Assembly: GCA_017421145.1 (NCBI GenBank)
Contig: JAFOTA010000076.1
Span: 1-11,155, forward strand
DNA from: Treponema sp.
Lineage (GTDB): Bacteria > Spirochaetota > Spirochaetia > Treponematales > Treponemataceae
Direction of reading: 5' to 3'
Length of the DNA stretch: 11,155 bases
In this document: positions 1 through 7,156 of the stretch, one piece after another
How positions within the stretch are numbered: position 1 is the stretch's first letter
How the letters are laid out: every line of letters starts with the position of its first letter
Notes under the pieces: model-generated
Database searches by the model: none
The model's input: only the letters and a program-made list of their open reading frames with translations
What the model was told of the DNA's origin: nothing
Program-made: the position numbers and the translations under genes

Positions 1-736
1 CTGGTACGGCGTCAGGACTTGGGCGGAAAACCACGGATATTATTTTGAAAACCTTGGTCAGGAAGGCTCAAACGGAACCGTTGGACGAGAACCTTCATCG
101 GCGGGAAAATATCAGCCTGTGACGAAAATCAGCTGGTATGACGCTATGGTCTGGTGCAATGCCCTTTCCGAAAAAGAAGGACTTACCCCCTGCTACTCAT
201 TCGGTGGAATCGTCCTTCGCGACTCGGGGGATACCATTTCCTGCGACCTTGCAGAATGTGATTGGGATGCAAACGGATACAGACTTCCGACAGAAGCCGA
301 ATGGGAATATGCAGCCCGCAAAACGAAAAGAGGTTTACAGACTGCCGATTATGCAAGCGGAGAAATCGGAAACATCACTCAGGCTCAAGTTGCATGGCTC
401 AGCGACAATTCAAAAGGAACCCATATAGTCGGTACGGCCGGAGCAGATTCACCCCTGGCAGAAGAGCCGATTCATCCAGGTTCGGGAATTGCAAACGGAG
501 CCGGACTTTTCGACATGAGCGGAAACGTAATCGAATACTGCTGGGACTGGTTCAAGGAATACAGCGTCGTCAGGAAGGGACAGAGGGCGACAGGACCAAG
601 AATGGGAGAAACCCGTGTAGCCAGAGGTGCAGGATGGTCTGAAGAAACGTTCTTCACATACTTGGGCGACCGCTACGCCTACGACCCGAACGAAGCATAT
701 ATATACCAGGGATTCAGGATCGCAAAGGGATTATAA
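1..736 (+). CDS. SUMF1/FGE-fold domain protein, 5' end outside window
   Basis: The frame is open from base 2 to the TAA at 734-736 (244 codons) with no start that fits the domain, so the gene begins left of the window. The GTG at 119 lies inside conserved domain sequence and is not taken as the start. Visible marks of the formylglycine-generating-enzyme/sulfatase-modifying-factor fold are, in order: the ISWYDAMVWCNALSE block, the YRLPTEAEWEYAAR block, NGAGLFDMSGNVIEYCWDW, RVARGAGW, and a closing GFRIA. True FGE enzymes carry an active-site cysteine pair between the RGG-W block and GFR. Here that stretch (from RGAGW through the TYLGDRYAY segment) has no cysteine, so sulfatase activation is unlikely. 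Treponema genomes carry many such FGE-fold paralogues of unknown role, and whether this one is exported cannot be judged without the N-terminus. The fold call is firm; the function is unknown. Confidence 0.88.
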   Translation, partial: WYGVRTWAENHGYYFENLGQEGSNGTVGREPSSAGKYQPVTKISWYDAMVWCNALSEKEGLTPCYSFGGIVLRDSGDTISCDLAECDWDANGYRLPTEAEWEYAARKTKRGLQTADYASGEIGNITQAQVAWLSDNSKGTHIVGTAGADSPLAEEPIHPGSGIANGAGLFDMSGNVIEYCWDWFKEYSVVRKGQRATGPRMGETRVARGAGWSEETFFTYLGDRYAYDPNEAYIYQGFRIAKGL

Positions 737-761
737 CTAAAATCACTACGGAGGCTCGGTC

Positions 762-905
762 ATGTCAGATGCAGCCATGGCAGATTTTAACAAACTTACG
801 GATGATTTGCTGGCCGAGCATGAGGAAATTCGTGAACAAATGAGGAACGGAACGCTCCAAACCTATTCCACCATGGAGGAATACAGGCGTGCCATGGTGA
901 ATTAG
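762..905 (+). CDS. 47-residue small protein, antitoxin-like C-terminus
   Basis: A short ATG ORF (MSDAAMADFN...YRRAMVN) ends at TAG 903-905. A strong GGAGG at 750-754 lies 7 nt before the ATG, which argues that it is translated. It starts 25 nt after the SUMF1-fold gene and could share its transcript. The protein is acidic and predicted helical in the first half. It ends in a NGTLQTYSTMEEYRRAM segment that resembles the tail of small antitoxins (RelB/Phd-type proteins often end in a 'G..xTYSsmEE' stretch). No toxin gene follows: the next gene is on the opposite strand and is a phosphoesterase. It may be an orphan antitoxin, the remnant of a module, or an unrelated small protein. The antitoxin idea is resemblance only. 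Confidence 0.6.
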   Translation: MSDAAMADFNKLTDDLLAEHEEIREQMRNGTLQTYSTMEEYRRAMVN

Positions 906-929
906 GGTTGTAAAAAAAACAGTCCTATA

Positions 930-1604
930 TTAGATTTCCAGAAGCTCCGACTTTTTGACTTCCCATTTTCCGTTGCTTGATTCGACCTCAAGCCAGCCAT
1001 AGCGTCCCTCAAAGAGTGCACCCGGATTCATGATTACGCTGTCGCCTATTTTATCTACTGCGGCACTTTCATGGATGTGGCCTGTCACAACGGCAAGGGG
1101 CCTGTATTTTTCAATGAAGTCCCTGATTTCCTGCGAACCGACGTGGATGCCTGACTTGATTTTGTCGCACCCGGTGTCTTTCGGAGGATTGTGGACTATC
1201 AGAATCAGGTTGTTCCAGTCCCCGTCTTCTCCGTCGCTTATGATTTTCAAATCTGAAAGAAGATCTTCTTCGGTTCGTTCAAAAGGGGCTTCTCCTGAGA
1301 ATTTGGTTCCTCCGCCGCTTCCCGCAAAAAAGAGTCCTTCGTGATTTACAAGTGAACCTTCAACGTTAATGTCCCTTGCTTCGGACTCAATCAAAAGGTT
1401 CGGCTCATCGCAGTTTCCGATTACCGAAAAAATCACGTCATGTTTTTTGCAGAGAGCTTCCATTGCAGGAAGACCGGTTTCAGGGCTTTTGAATTTTGAA
1501 AAATCCCCTCCGAAAATCACGGCATCCGCTTCCCTGAATTTTTCGTCCAGCCTGTCAAGTTTTTCAAAATCTCCGTGCATGTCGGACAGTACCAAAAATT
1601 TCAT
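930..1604 (-). CDS. YfcE/MJ0936-type metallophosphoesterase
   Basis: A 224-residue calcineurin-like phosphoesterase of the small single-domain type (Metallophos_2). All metal-site motifs are present: D8-x-H10 in LSDMHGD, GGD34, GN64CD (the usual GNHD with Cys for His), H138 in LIVHNPP, and GHIH (H176, H178). The family hydrolyses phosphodiesters or phosphomonoesters using two divalent metals; the natural substrate here is unknown. There is no signal peptide, so it is presumably cytoplasmic. The ATG (1604-1602) overlaps the hisC stop as ATGA, and its GGAG lies in the last hisC codons, so the two genes are translationally coupled on one leftward transcript. The coupling does not prove a role in histidine synthesis. 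A run of eight T on the coding strand follows the stop but has no convincing hairpin. Confidence 0.88.
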   Translation of the reverse strand: MKFLVLSDMHGDFEKLDRLDEKFREADAVIFGGDFSKFKSPETGLPAMEALCKKHDVIFSVIGNCDEPNLLIESEARDINVEGSLVNHEGLFFAGSGGGTKFSGEAPFERTEEDLLSDLKIISDGEDGDWNNLILIVHNPPKDTGCDKIKSGIHVGSQEIRDFIEKYRPLAVVTGHIHESAAVDKIGDSVIMNPGALFEGRYGWLEVESSNGKWEVKKSELLEI

Positions 1605-2749
1605 AATGACTCCAACGTTTTTTTGAGCTGCTCCATCTGCTCGTGAGTGCCTATCGTTATGCGGACAAAATCTTCAATTCCCGGAGTTGCAAAATGACGG
1701 ATCAATATGCCCGATTTTTTTACGGCCTGGTAGATAGCCTCCCCTGAAAGACCGTCTTTTTTTGTGAACACGAAATTCGTCTTGCTGTCGATTACGAACC
1801 AACCTTTCTTGCGTAAAAATTCTATGAACGAATCCCTTTCGTCCGCAACCTTTTTTGCGTTCTCCGCATAGTACCACGCTTCTTTGCATGATGCGGCCCC
1901 TGCTGTCTGGGTGATAAAATCAACAGGGAAATGGTTGAATGAATTTTTTACCGTAAAGACGGCCTTTATCAGCTCCGGAGATGAGATTATGTAGCCGAGC
2001 CTCATCCCGGCGAACGAAAGGCTTTTGCTGAACGTGCGCACGATAACCAGATTGTCAAAATCTTTCAGAAGAGGAATGCAGCTTTCTCCTCCGAAATCGC
2101 AGTAGGCTTCATCGACCACAAAAATCCTGTCTTTCGGGGCTTTTTTGATCATTTCTGCAACCTGGCTGCGTGAAAGTGAAAGTCCTGTCGGTGCGTTGGG
2201 GTTTGCGAATATTACCGAAGAATCGTTTTTGTTCGCTTCATCAAGCATTTTTTCAGTGTCGAGCGTCCAGTCTTTTTTCAACGGAACTGTCTGCATCGGG
2301 ATTCCGTAGTATCCGCAGTAAACCGGGTAAAAGCTGTATGTAAACTCCGGCATTACAAGAGGCCTGTCTCCGTCAAAAAAAGTGTAGAAAACAAAGCTAA
2401 GGACTTCATCGCTTCCGTTTCCGCAGAAAATCATGTCGGGCGTGACCGTGAAAGGAATTTTGTCTTTTTCGGAAGGCGTGCATTTTTCTCCGCTGATTTC
2501 CGTGCTGCAGAATACACCTCCGGTTGAATTGAGCATGTCGGCAATGGCCTGCCTGAGTGAATTTGAATCCGGGTCAGGGTAAAGTCCGATTTTTTCACGC
2601 TTTGAATCCAGTGCGGATTTTATTGCCTCGCTAACAGCCTGCGCCGGCGGATATGGGTTTTCATTTGCGTTCAGTTTTATATAGTCCCTGTCTTTCGGCT
2701 GCTCTCCCGGAACATATGGGTGCAGTTTTTCCAATCTTTTTGCAAGCAT
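1601..2749 (-). CDS. hisC: Histidinol-phosphate aminotransferase
   Basis: A 382-residue class I/II PLP aminotransferase of the HisC family. It converts imidazole-acetol phosphate and glutamate to histidinol phosphate and 2-oxoglutarate in the cytoplasm. Family blocks in order: LNANENPYPP (26-35), YPDPDSNSLRQAI (57-69), FCGNGSDEVLSF (108-119), FANPNAPTGLS (181-191), VVDEAYCDF (211-219), TFSKSLSFAGMRLGY (239-253) with K242 as the expected Schiff-base lysine, and VRITIGTHEQM near the C-terminus. Residues about 77-105 (STGGVFCS to DKIPFTVTP) form an insertion longer than in typical HisC. The start ATG at 2749 is preceded by AGGAG (rc of 2756-2760). No other his gene is in the window, so this is an isolated hisC. 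Related aminotransferases acting on aromatic amino acids or threonine-phosphate (CobD-like) can look similar, but the Asn-Glu-Asn-Pro N-terminus favours HisC. Confidence 0.9.
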   Translation of the reverse strand: MLAKRLEKLHPYVPGEQPKDRDYIKLNANENPYPPAQAVSEAIKSALDSKREKIGLYPDPDSNSLRQAIADMLNSTGGVFCSTEISGEKCTPSEKDKIPFTVTPDMIFCGNGSDEVLSFVFYTFFDGDRPLVMPEFTYSFYPVYCGYYGIPMQTVPLKKDWTLDTEKMLDEANKNDSSVIFANPNAPTGLSLSRSQVAEMIKKAPKDRIFVVDEAYCDFGGESCIPLLKDFDNLVIVRTFSKSLSFAGMRLGYIISSPELIKAVFTVKNSFNHFPVDFITQTAGAASCKEAWYYAENAKKVADERDSFIEFLRKKGWFVIDSKTNFVFTKKDGLSGEAIYQAVKKSGILIRHFATPGIEDFVRITIGTHEQMEQLKKTLESL

Positions 2750-2763
2750 TTTTATCTCCTAAT

Positions 2764-2802
2764 ATAAAAAAAGAACCCCCAAAAACTTTCCGTTCTTGGA
2801 GG
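2764..2802 (-). terminator. Intrinsic terminator (possible attenuator) before hisC
   Basis: On the minus strand CCTCCAAGAAC (2802-2792) can pair over 11 bp, with two G-U pairs, to GTTTTTGGGGG (2786-2776) across a GGAAA loop. TTCTTTTTTTAT follows. This is a textbook rho-independent terminator for the leftward gene ending at 2873. It lies only 14 nt before the hisC ATG, so any transcript reaching hisC from upstream must pass through it. Confidence 0.85.
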
Positions 2803-2872
2803 CGGATTTCATAATCAAACGGATGGCCGAACAAGCATGACGATGTGCCCGGCATTTCCTTTTGCACCTGTT

Positions 2873-4792
2873 TTACGGAATGTTTTTGATCAGCTTGACC
2901 ATGTAAAGCTCTACATAACGTTTCAGTGCCGGATGATTTTTGATTTTCATCAGCGTAGGTGTGTCCACAAGTGCTTCTGCAAGCGTGGAGATTCTGTCGC
3001 GCGTGAATGCTTCGGTCTTGTTCATCCTCAATATGCGCCTTGTGTAGTCGCGGATGAGGGTGTTGATGTCCTGCTCCAGATCGTCATGTGCCTGCTTGCT
3101 GATTCTGTCGTTCCATTCGCTCATGTAAGATTCAAGCTCACGGTCGATGGTGCTGCTTGCCGGAACAATCTGTGCTTCGATGTTCGTTGCTGCACGGCGG
3201 AGTTCCTTTTTGCGGTTCTTTTTCGGATCCAAAGAATCATTTGCGTCAAGCTCGTCCTGTCTGGCATCTGCCCTTGCTTTTTCTTCGCTGAGGAGCTTTT
3301 CAACCGCTGATTTTTCGGAATCTTTCTGTTTCTGAGCCTTTGATTTCCTGTGCACGGCAGAAAGAATCCATGAGATCACCGGAACTGAATACCAGAACGG
3401 GAGCTTTGCCTTTGCCGTGTTGTAAATCTCAGTGCGCCTCAACATAAGAAGCTCGCTGTATGAAACCATTGAACCGTCATGGAAAATCTTCAGCCTTCCG
3501 TTGCCTTCGCTCAAAAGAGGGAGGAATGTTGATTTAAGAAGCGCGTAAAGTATAGGCGCACATACTTTAAGTTCCCTTTCGAGGCATTTTTCAAAAGCAG
3601 CCTGCTCTTTCATTTCAGGGAGCGTTTCGTATGCGTGAAGATACTTGTACCATGCCTTGCACAAGCTTTCGTGAATCAGCTCGTGTGCATCGTTGCAAAG
3701 GCGCAGGATCAAAGGCATGACGCTTTCTTTCACAATGAAGTATGATTTTGTGTCGTTTTCCTTGAAAATCAGAAGGGGCGGCAGATCGGACGTTCTTGTG
3801 TAGGAAGTAAGTTCCTTTATATGCTCGTGAAGGTCATCTTCAGAATACTTCGTTATGAGGAGAGTTCCGTTCTGATCCTTGAAGTTGGCGATATCGTCCA
3901 TCGTAAAATAATACGGAGGCTGTACGAGCTGTTCATCGAGCGTCTTGAGGGCCGCATCTTTGAGAACCCTTTCGGAAGCGATGTTCTTGTAATATGAAGC
4001 CGCAACCTCAATCACTCCGATTGTCTGGAGCACGTTGATGTCCTCTGCGTTGAGGTCCTTCATCTTGATGCAGTCCTGGCGGATGAAGTAGCAGAGCTGG
4101 TTCCAGTAATAGAAAGCGTCTCCGTTGTTTTTGAGAGCAAGCCATGTTTCTTCCGGTTTTCCGAGGAGAGAAGTGAAGAAGTTTTTGATTGAAATCTCTT
4201 TTCCCGGATTCGCACCGTTGATTTTCTTCTGGAAATAGTCGTGGGAATCACCCTTCCTGAGCATGTCCTGAAGCTTTTTGAGGCAGATGTTGATTACGTC
4301 GTTTATAGGAACGTTTGATGGAAGCAAAAGCCCCGGAATGCCTTTTCCGAAAAGTATGCAGTACAACGTCCTTTCGTTCGAATCGATTTTTCCGTCCAGC
4401 ATTTTGAAAATGATGTCTGAAGCCTGATCTTTTATGGCTATGTCGGAAGGCACGTGCTTCGGAAGGTCATTTACATTGGGGAACGGATGCGAATAGTTTC
4501 TCTGCATTTCGTCATAGAGCTGCGTGCACTCATCGATGACATAAGAAATCACGACGATGAACTGCTTGCCTGCCTGTGTCGTAATCGAAATCTGATGTTT
4601 GGACGCAAGTGACTCAAGTTCATACTGCAGCGTTTCGCTTGAGTTGATGTATGTGTTCAGCTCCGGCGCATCTTCCTCATGATGCTGGGAATACCGCCTC
4701 AAATAGTCAACAAATTCTCCCTGATCAATAACCGCAGTGCGCTGTTTTGTCGAGTAGAATTTCAAGAGTGTAAATATAATATTACTAGCCAT
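2873..4792 (-). CDS. Conserved-type cytoplasmic protein of unknown function, 639 residues
   Basis: I do not recognise a known domain. The frame can be opened from a TTG at 4828, but that codon lies inside what looks like the promoter. The ATG at 4792 (MASNIIFTLLKFYSTKQ) has a close AGGA and is preferred. The protein has no signal peptide and is mostly helical and charged. One short hydrophobic segment (LPFWYSVPVISWILSAV, about residues 471-487) is followed by a very basic/acidic, probably coiled-coil stretch (KSKAQKQKDSEKSAVEKLL to NRKKELRRAA, about 490-545). The first 70 residues include an acidic, histidine-containing patch (YSQHHEEDAPE). The gene stands alone between a promoter-like region and a strong terminator, so it is probably monocistronic. 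It may be a spirochaete-restricted family; function cannot be inferred from the context. Confidence 0.75.
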   Translation of the reverse strand: MASNIIFTLLKFYSTKQRTAVIDQGEFVDYLRRYSQHHEEDAPELNTYINSSETLQYELESLASKHQISITTQAGKQFIVVISYVIDECTQLYDEMQRNYSHPFPNVNDLPKHVPSDIAIKDQASDIIFKMLDGKIDSNERTLYCILFGKGIPGLLLPSNVPINDVINICLKKLQDMLRKGDSHDYFQKKINGANPGKEISIKNFFTSLLGKPEETWLALKNNGDAFYYWNQLCYFIRQDCIKMKDLNAEDINVLQTIGVIEVAASYYKNIASERVLKDAALKTLDEQLVQPPYYFTMDDIANFKDQNGTLLITKYSEDDLHEHIKELTSYTRTSDLPPLLIFKENDTKSYFIVKESVMPLILRLCNDAHELIHESLCKAWYKYLHAYETLPEMKEQAAFEKCLERELKVCAPILYALLKSTFLPLLSEGNGRLKIFHDGSMVSYSELLMLRRTEIYNTAKAKLPFWYSVPVISWILSAVHRKSKAQKQKDSEKSAVEKLLSEEKARADARQDELDANDSLDPKKNRKKELRRAATNIEAQIVPASSTIDRELESYMSEWNDRISKQAHDDLEQDINTLIRDYTRRILRMNKTEAFTRDRISTLAEALVDTPTLMKIKNHPALKRYVELYMVKLIKNIP

Positions 4793-4798
4793 ATCCTG

Positions 4799-4828
4799 AT
4801 TATATCCAAATTTTCTATTATAAGGCAA
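4799..4828 (-). promoter_or_regulatory. Promoter for the 639-residue unknown gene
   Basis: On the minus strand two perfect TATAAT boxes lie upstream of the ATG at 4792 (rc of 4817-4822 and of 4799-4804). A TTGCCT (4828-4823) sits 18 nt before the second box. The first box would give a leader of about 15-20 nt containing the AGGA; the second would give a nearly leaderless transcript. The -35 for the first box is poor. Confidence 0.55.
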
Positions 4829-4838
4829 GCTCTAGCAC

Positions 4839-4892
4839 GGAAAATTCATTGTACGTCCGTATGCCTCCGCCCGAAAAAAAGGAGAATTTTCC
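4839..4892. repeat. 9-bp inverted repeat upstream of the unknown gene
   Basis: GGAAAATTC (4839-4847) and GAATTTTCC (4884-4892) form a perfect inverted repeat with 36 nt between the arms. It sits in the gap between the NifK-like gene and the promoter of the unknown gene. It could be a protein-binding dyad or an RNA hairpin with a large loop, or chance in A/T-rich DNA. Confidence 0.35.
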
Positions 4893-4946
4893 AAAAACAA
4901 CGAAGAAAATGAAAACTTTGCCCAAAAAGACTGTGCCTGCATGAAC

Positions 4947-4977
4947 AGCCCCGGTGTTTGCAATCAAATCTGGGGCT
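4947..4977 (-). terminator. Hairpin at the 3' end of the NifK-like gene, weak terminator
   Basis: AGCCCC and GGGGCT arms (4972-4977 and 4947-4952) enclose a second small stem, TTTG/CAAA, separated by a 3x4 internal loop. The hairpin spans the stop codon of the NifK-like gene. No uridine tract follows directly, so it may protect the 3' end or act as a weak terminator. Confidence 0.3.
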
Positions 4978-6259
4978 TGGTGTAAATGTCCTCAAGAAGT
5001 TTCAGTCCGCCGGAATATCCTGCAAGGCTGCCGTTGATTACAAGACGGTCAATCATCGGGTAGGAAATGTTCACATAACGCGCACCAAGTTCCGCCGCGA
5101 CTCTTTTTTCCCAGCTGCTTCCGATAACAAGAGGAATCCCGCCAAAATCAAACGCCCTGATTTTTTCATAAATATCATTTCCGTCGTTATTCCATTCAAC
5201 TTCCGCCCGGATGCCGTAATTGAGTTTTGTGAATTCCGTTTTTATCGCCTCACGGTATTTTGCCGGAGTGTCGTCCGTAATGAACTGGGTGAGAGGGAAA
5301 TCTCCCAAATCGTTTACAAGAAATTTTGTAATCGAAAGCGCGTACTGTGCCTCGGAAACCACCGTAAATCTTTTTCCAAGAACGCGGGTCTCAAGAAAAG
5401 TGTCGGCAAATCTCTCCATATAATAGTAATATTCCGCCTCGCTTTCCTTTATGATTTTTTCAACAAGCTCCTTGTCGGCATGGCAGAATTCCCCGACCGT
5501 GCGAAGGAATTTTGAAGTTTCGGAAGCACCGACCGGAAGGACAGGATATTTCAAAAGCGGAATCCCAAATTCTTTTTCAAGATATTCCGCGCTCTCACTT
5601 CCGGCCCATGGTGAGACCAGAATTGTGTATTCAGCCTGCCGCAGCTTTTTGATGTTTTCGATTGAGCGTCCGAAACCAAAAATTGTGTTGGGGACAAGCC
5701 CGATTGACTGGACAAGACGCTCAAGCTCACGCAGATTTCCAAGCCAGAACGGATCCTGCTCTGGAACGCCCGCAAAAATATTTACAAGACCCTTGATTTT
5801 TTCTTTCGGCTCAATATTTTTTAAGTACTGCTCAAAAATTGATTTTAAAATCCAGTCGTGACCAAGATAATTGTTTCCCTTAAATCCGGGAGTCTTTGCC
5901 CAGATTACAGGTTTTTCGTCAGTATAAAATTCTTCGGCAACCTCCTGAATGTCATCGCCGATAATTTCCGTCGTGCATCCAGAAATAATGACAAAGAGGT
6001 CGGCATCAATTACTTTGAGCGCATTCTCAACCGTTCCGCGGAGTTTTTTGATTCCTCCGAACACGACTTCTTTTTCACCGACAAGAGTACATGGATAAAC
6101 GTTCGCGGCATAATGTCCGCCTGATCCATTGTTGTCGTTCAATTTGCTCGCGCACCCCGGTCCGGAATGCAGAATCGGAATTGCACCTGGAATTGACTGG
6201 ACAGTCTGCATTGCTGAAAGTGCACATTTGTATCTTGGCTGGTCTAATACCTGTGGCAT
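4964..6259 (-). CDS. NifK-like nitrogenase component 1 homologue
   Basis: A 431-residue protein of the oxidoreductase/nitrogenase component 1 family. The frame extends upstream to 6334, but the ATG at 6259 with GGGAGAA just before it is the natural start, one base after the stop of the RibD-type gene. Three cysteines match the P-cluster ligands of NifK: C12 (PRYKC), C36 (LHSGPGCAS) and C95 (ISGCTTEIIGDD). Their spacings are 24 and 59, against 25 and 58 in Azotobacter NifK (Cys70, 95, 153). A NifK-like TPGFKG block (about 124-129) and the C-terminal VINGSLAGYSGGLKLLEDIY block support the beta-type assignment. The N-terminus is about 58 residues shorter than NifK, as in other nitrogenase-like proteins. 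In nitrogenase this subunit holds the P-cluster at the interface with NifD and relays electrons. Its likely partner is the NifD-like protein at 9589-11043, on the other arm. A scaffold (NifN-like) role is the alternative. Confidence 0.85.
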   Translation of the reverse strand: MPQVLDQPRYKCALSAMQTVQSIPGAIPILHSGPGCASKLNDNNGSGGHYAANVYPCTLVGEKEVVFGGIKKLRGTVENALKVIDADLFVIISGCTTEIIGDDIQEVAEEFYTDEKPVIWAKTPGFKGNNYLGHDWILKSIFEQYLKNIEPKEKIKGLVNIFAGVPEQDPFWLGNLRELERLVQSIGLVPNTIFGFGRSIENIKKLRQAEYTILVSPWAGSESAEYLEKEFGIPLLKYPVLPVGASETSKFLRTVGEFCHADKELVEKIIKESEAEYYYYMERFADTFLETRVLGKRFTVVSEAQYALSITKFLVNDLGDFPLTQFITDDTPAKYREAIKTEFTKLNYGIRAEVEWNNDGNDIYEKIRAFDFGGIPLVIGSSWEKRVAAELGARYVNISYPMIDRLVINGSLAGYSGGLKLLEDIYTKPQI

Positions 6260-6260
6260 T

Positions 6261-7076
6261 TTATTCTCCCAAATTTTTTTTGTCGGCATTGTCTTCGGAA
6301 ACAAAATCTTTTGGTCCCGTCCCAAATTTTTCAACCCACTCAGCTTTTTCCCAAACTTTTTTCACTTTGTAGTGAAGCCAGAGAGAGCCGGATTTTTCAT
6401 CAAGTTTAACTTCAACAAATTCAAACGAAACCGGAATCTGCTCGCCCCATCCTTCCTTTGCCATAAAAAGCTGCGGAGTAGAAGTTCCGCCGTCCGCTCC
6501 AGGAATCATTACGAAGCCAAGCTCATCGACATAGCCCTTGCGCAGAAACGCCCAGTTCAATGTTCCGCCTCCGGCCAGAGACAGAGTTTTTACGTCAAAA
6601 AGATTTATCATCTTTTCAAACATGACTTCAAAATCAATCTCGGACTTTCCGCAGACAATATAGGAAATGTTCATGCGGCGGAGAAAATCTTTGTATTCAT
6701 TTGAAACGCTTTCGGTGATGACATCAACAATATGGGAATGGACACCGGCATAAAAAATTTCATTTTTCTGATAGCCAAGAATCCCTTTCCGGTCAAGGAC
6801 AAAACTGTAGCGTTCCGCATTTTTTTCCGCAATAAAATCACCCTCGGGAACAGGCGGCGCATTGCGGTTCAAATCCGGCGGTCTGTGGTAGGTGTAGTCA
6901 TTTAGCGCGGTGTTCGTTCCGCTGAGATTTGCATCCGTATTCCAGAACTCGTGTCCGAAACCAATTTCCTTAAAGAAAGGTGCGGCGGCTGTTTCCTCTG
7001 GAAGTTTTGTAAACTCTCCCCAGATTTTTCCATCAAGACTTGTAAGCATGTGGATATAAACGAAAGGCCTTTTCAT
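6261..7076 (-). CDS. RibD C-terminal-type (DHFR-fold) NAD(P)H-dependent reductase
   Basis: A 271-residue protein of the RibD_C/dihydrofolate-reductase-like family. Marks are HMLTSLDGKIWG near the N-terminus (9-20) and the nucleotide-binding LSLAGGGTLNWAFLRKGYVD block (166-184) with its glycine run. There is no deaminase domain (no HAE or paired-cysteine zinc motif), so this is a reductase-only protein. Bacterial riboflavin synthesis normally uses a deaminase-reductase fusion, and no other rib gene is here, so a role in riboflavin synthesis is unlikely. The C-terminal 30 or so residues (from VWEKAEWVEK) are a charged tail. The start ATG at 7076 has a strong AAGGAGGA (rc of 7081-7088). It is the first gene of the leftward arm and abuts the NifK-like gene by one base, so the two are very probably co-translated. 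A role in reducing the substrate or product of the nitrogenase-like complex, or in electron supply, is inference. Confidence 0.82.
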   Translation of the reverse strand: MKRPFVYIHMLTSLDGKIWGEFTKLPEETAAAPFFKEIGFGHEFWNTDANLSGTNTALNDYTYHRPPDLNRNAPPVPEGDFIAEKNAERYSFVLDRKGILGYQKNEIFYAGVHSHIVDVITESVSNEYKDFLRRMNISYIVCGKSEIDFEVMFEKMINLFDVKTLSLAGGGTLNWAFLRKGYVDELGFVMIPGADGGTSTPQLFMAKEGWGEQIPVSFEFVEVKLDEKSGSLWLHYKVKKVWEKAEWVEKFGTGPKDFVSEDNADKKNLGE

Positions 7077-7102
7077 AAACTCCTCCTTATCAATTTTGGC
7101 AA

Positions 7103-7132
7103 ACTATATATTTTTTTATTTTTCAAAGTCAA
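7103..7132 (-). promoter_or_regulatory. Promoter of the RibD-type/NifK-like operon
   Basis: The minus strand reads TTGACT (7132-7127), then 18 nt to TATAGT (7108-7103), or 16 nt to TATATA (7110-7105). The spacer is very A/T-rich. It lies about 30 nt before the start codon and its Shine-Dalgarno. The -35 hexamer matches consensus at five of six bases. Confidence 0.65.
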
Positions 7133-7156
7133 TAAAATTTGCCTGCCCGCCATATA

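Noticed and set aside
119..736. Complete gene starting at the GTG at 119
   Set aside because: Upstream codons from base 2 continue the same conserved domain, so the start lies outside the window.
908..930. Terminator after the phosphoesterase gene
   Set aside because: An eight-T run is present on the minus strand, but only a four-base stem could be found before it.
2661..2867. A his leader peptide on the minus strand upstream of hisC (GTG start at 2867)
   Set aside because: The frame has only one histidine codon before the hairpin and runs on into hisC in another frame; it does not look like a histidine attenuator peptide.
4793..4828. TTG start giving 12 more residues to the unknown protein
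   Set aside because: The segment contains both TATAAT boxes and the rare start has no ribosome binding site.
6260..6334. Longer start for the NifK-like gene inside the RibD-type gene
   Set aside because: The extra 25 residues are out-of-frame RibD-type coding sequence, and the ATG at 6259 has a good Shine-Dalgarno.
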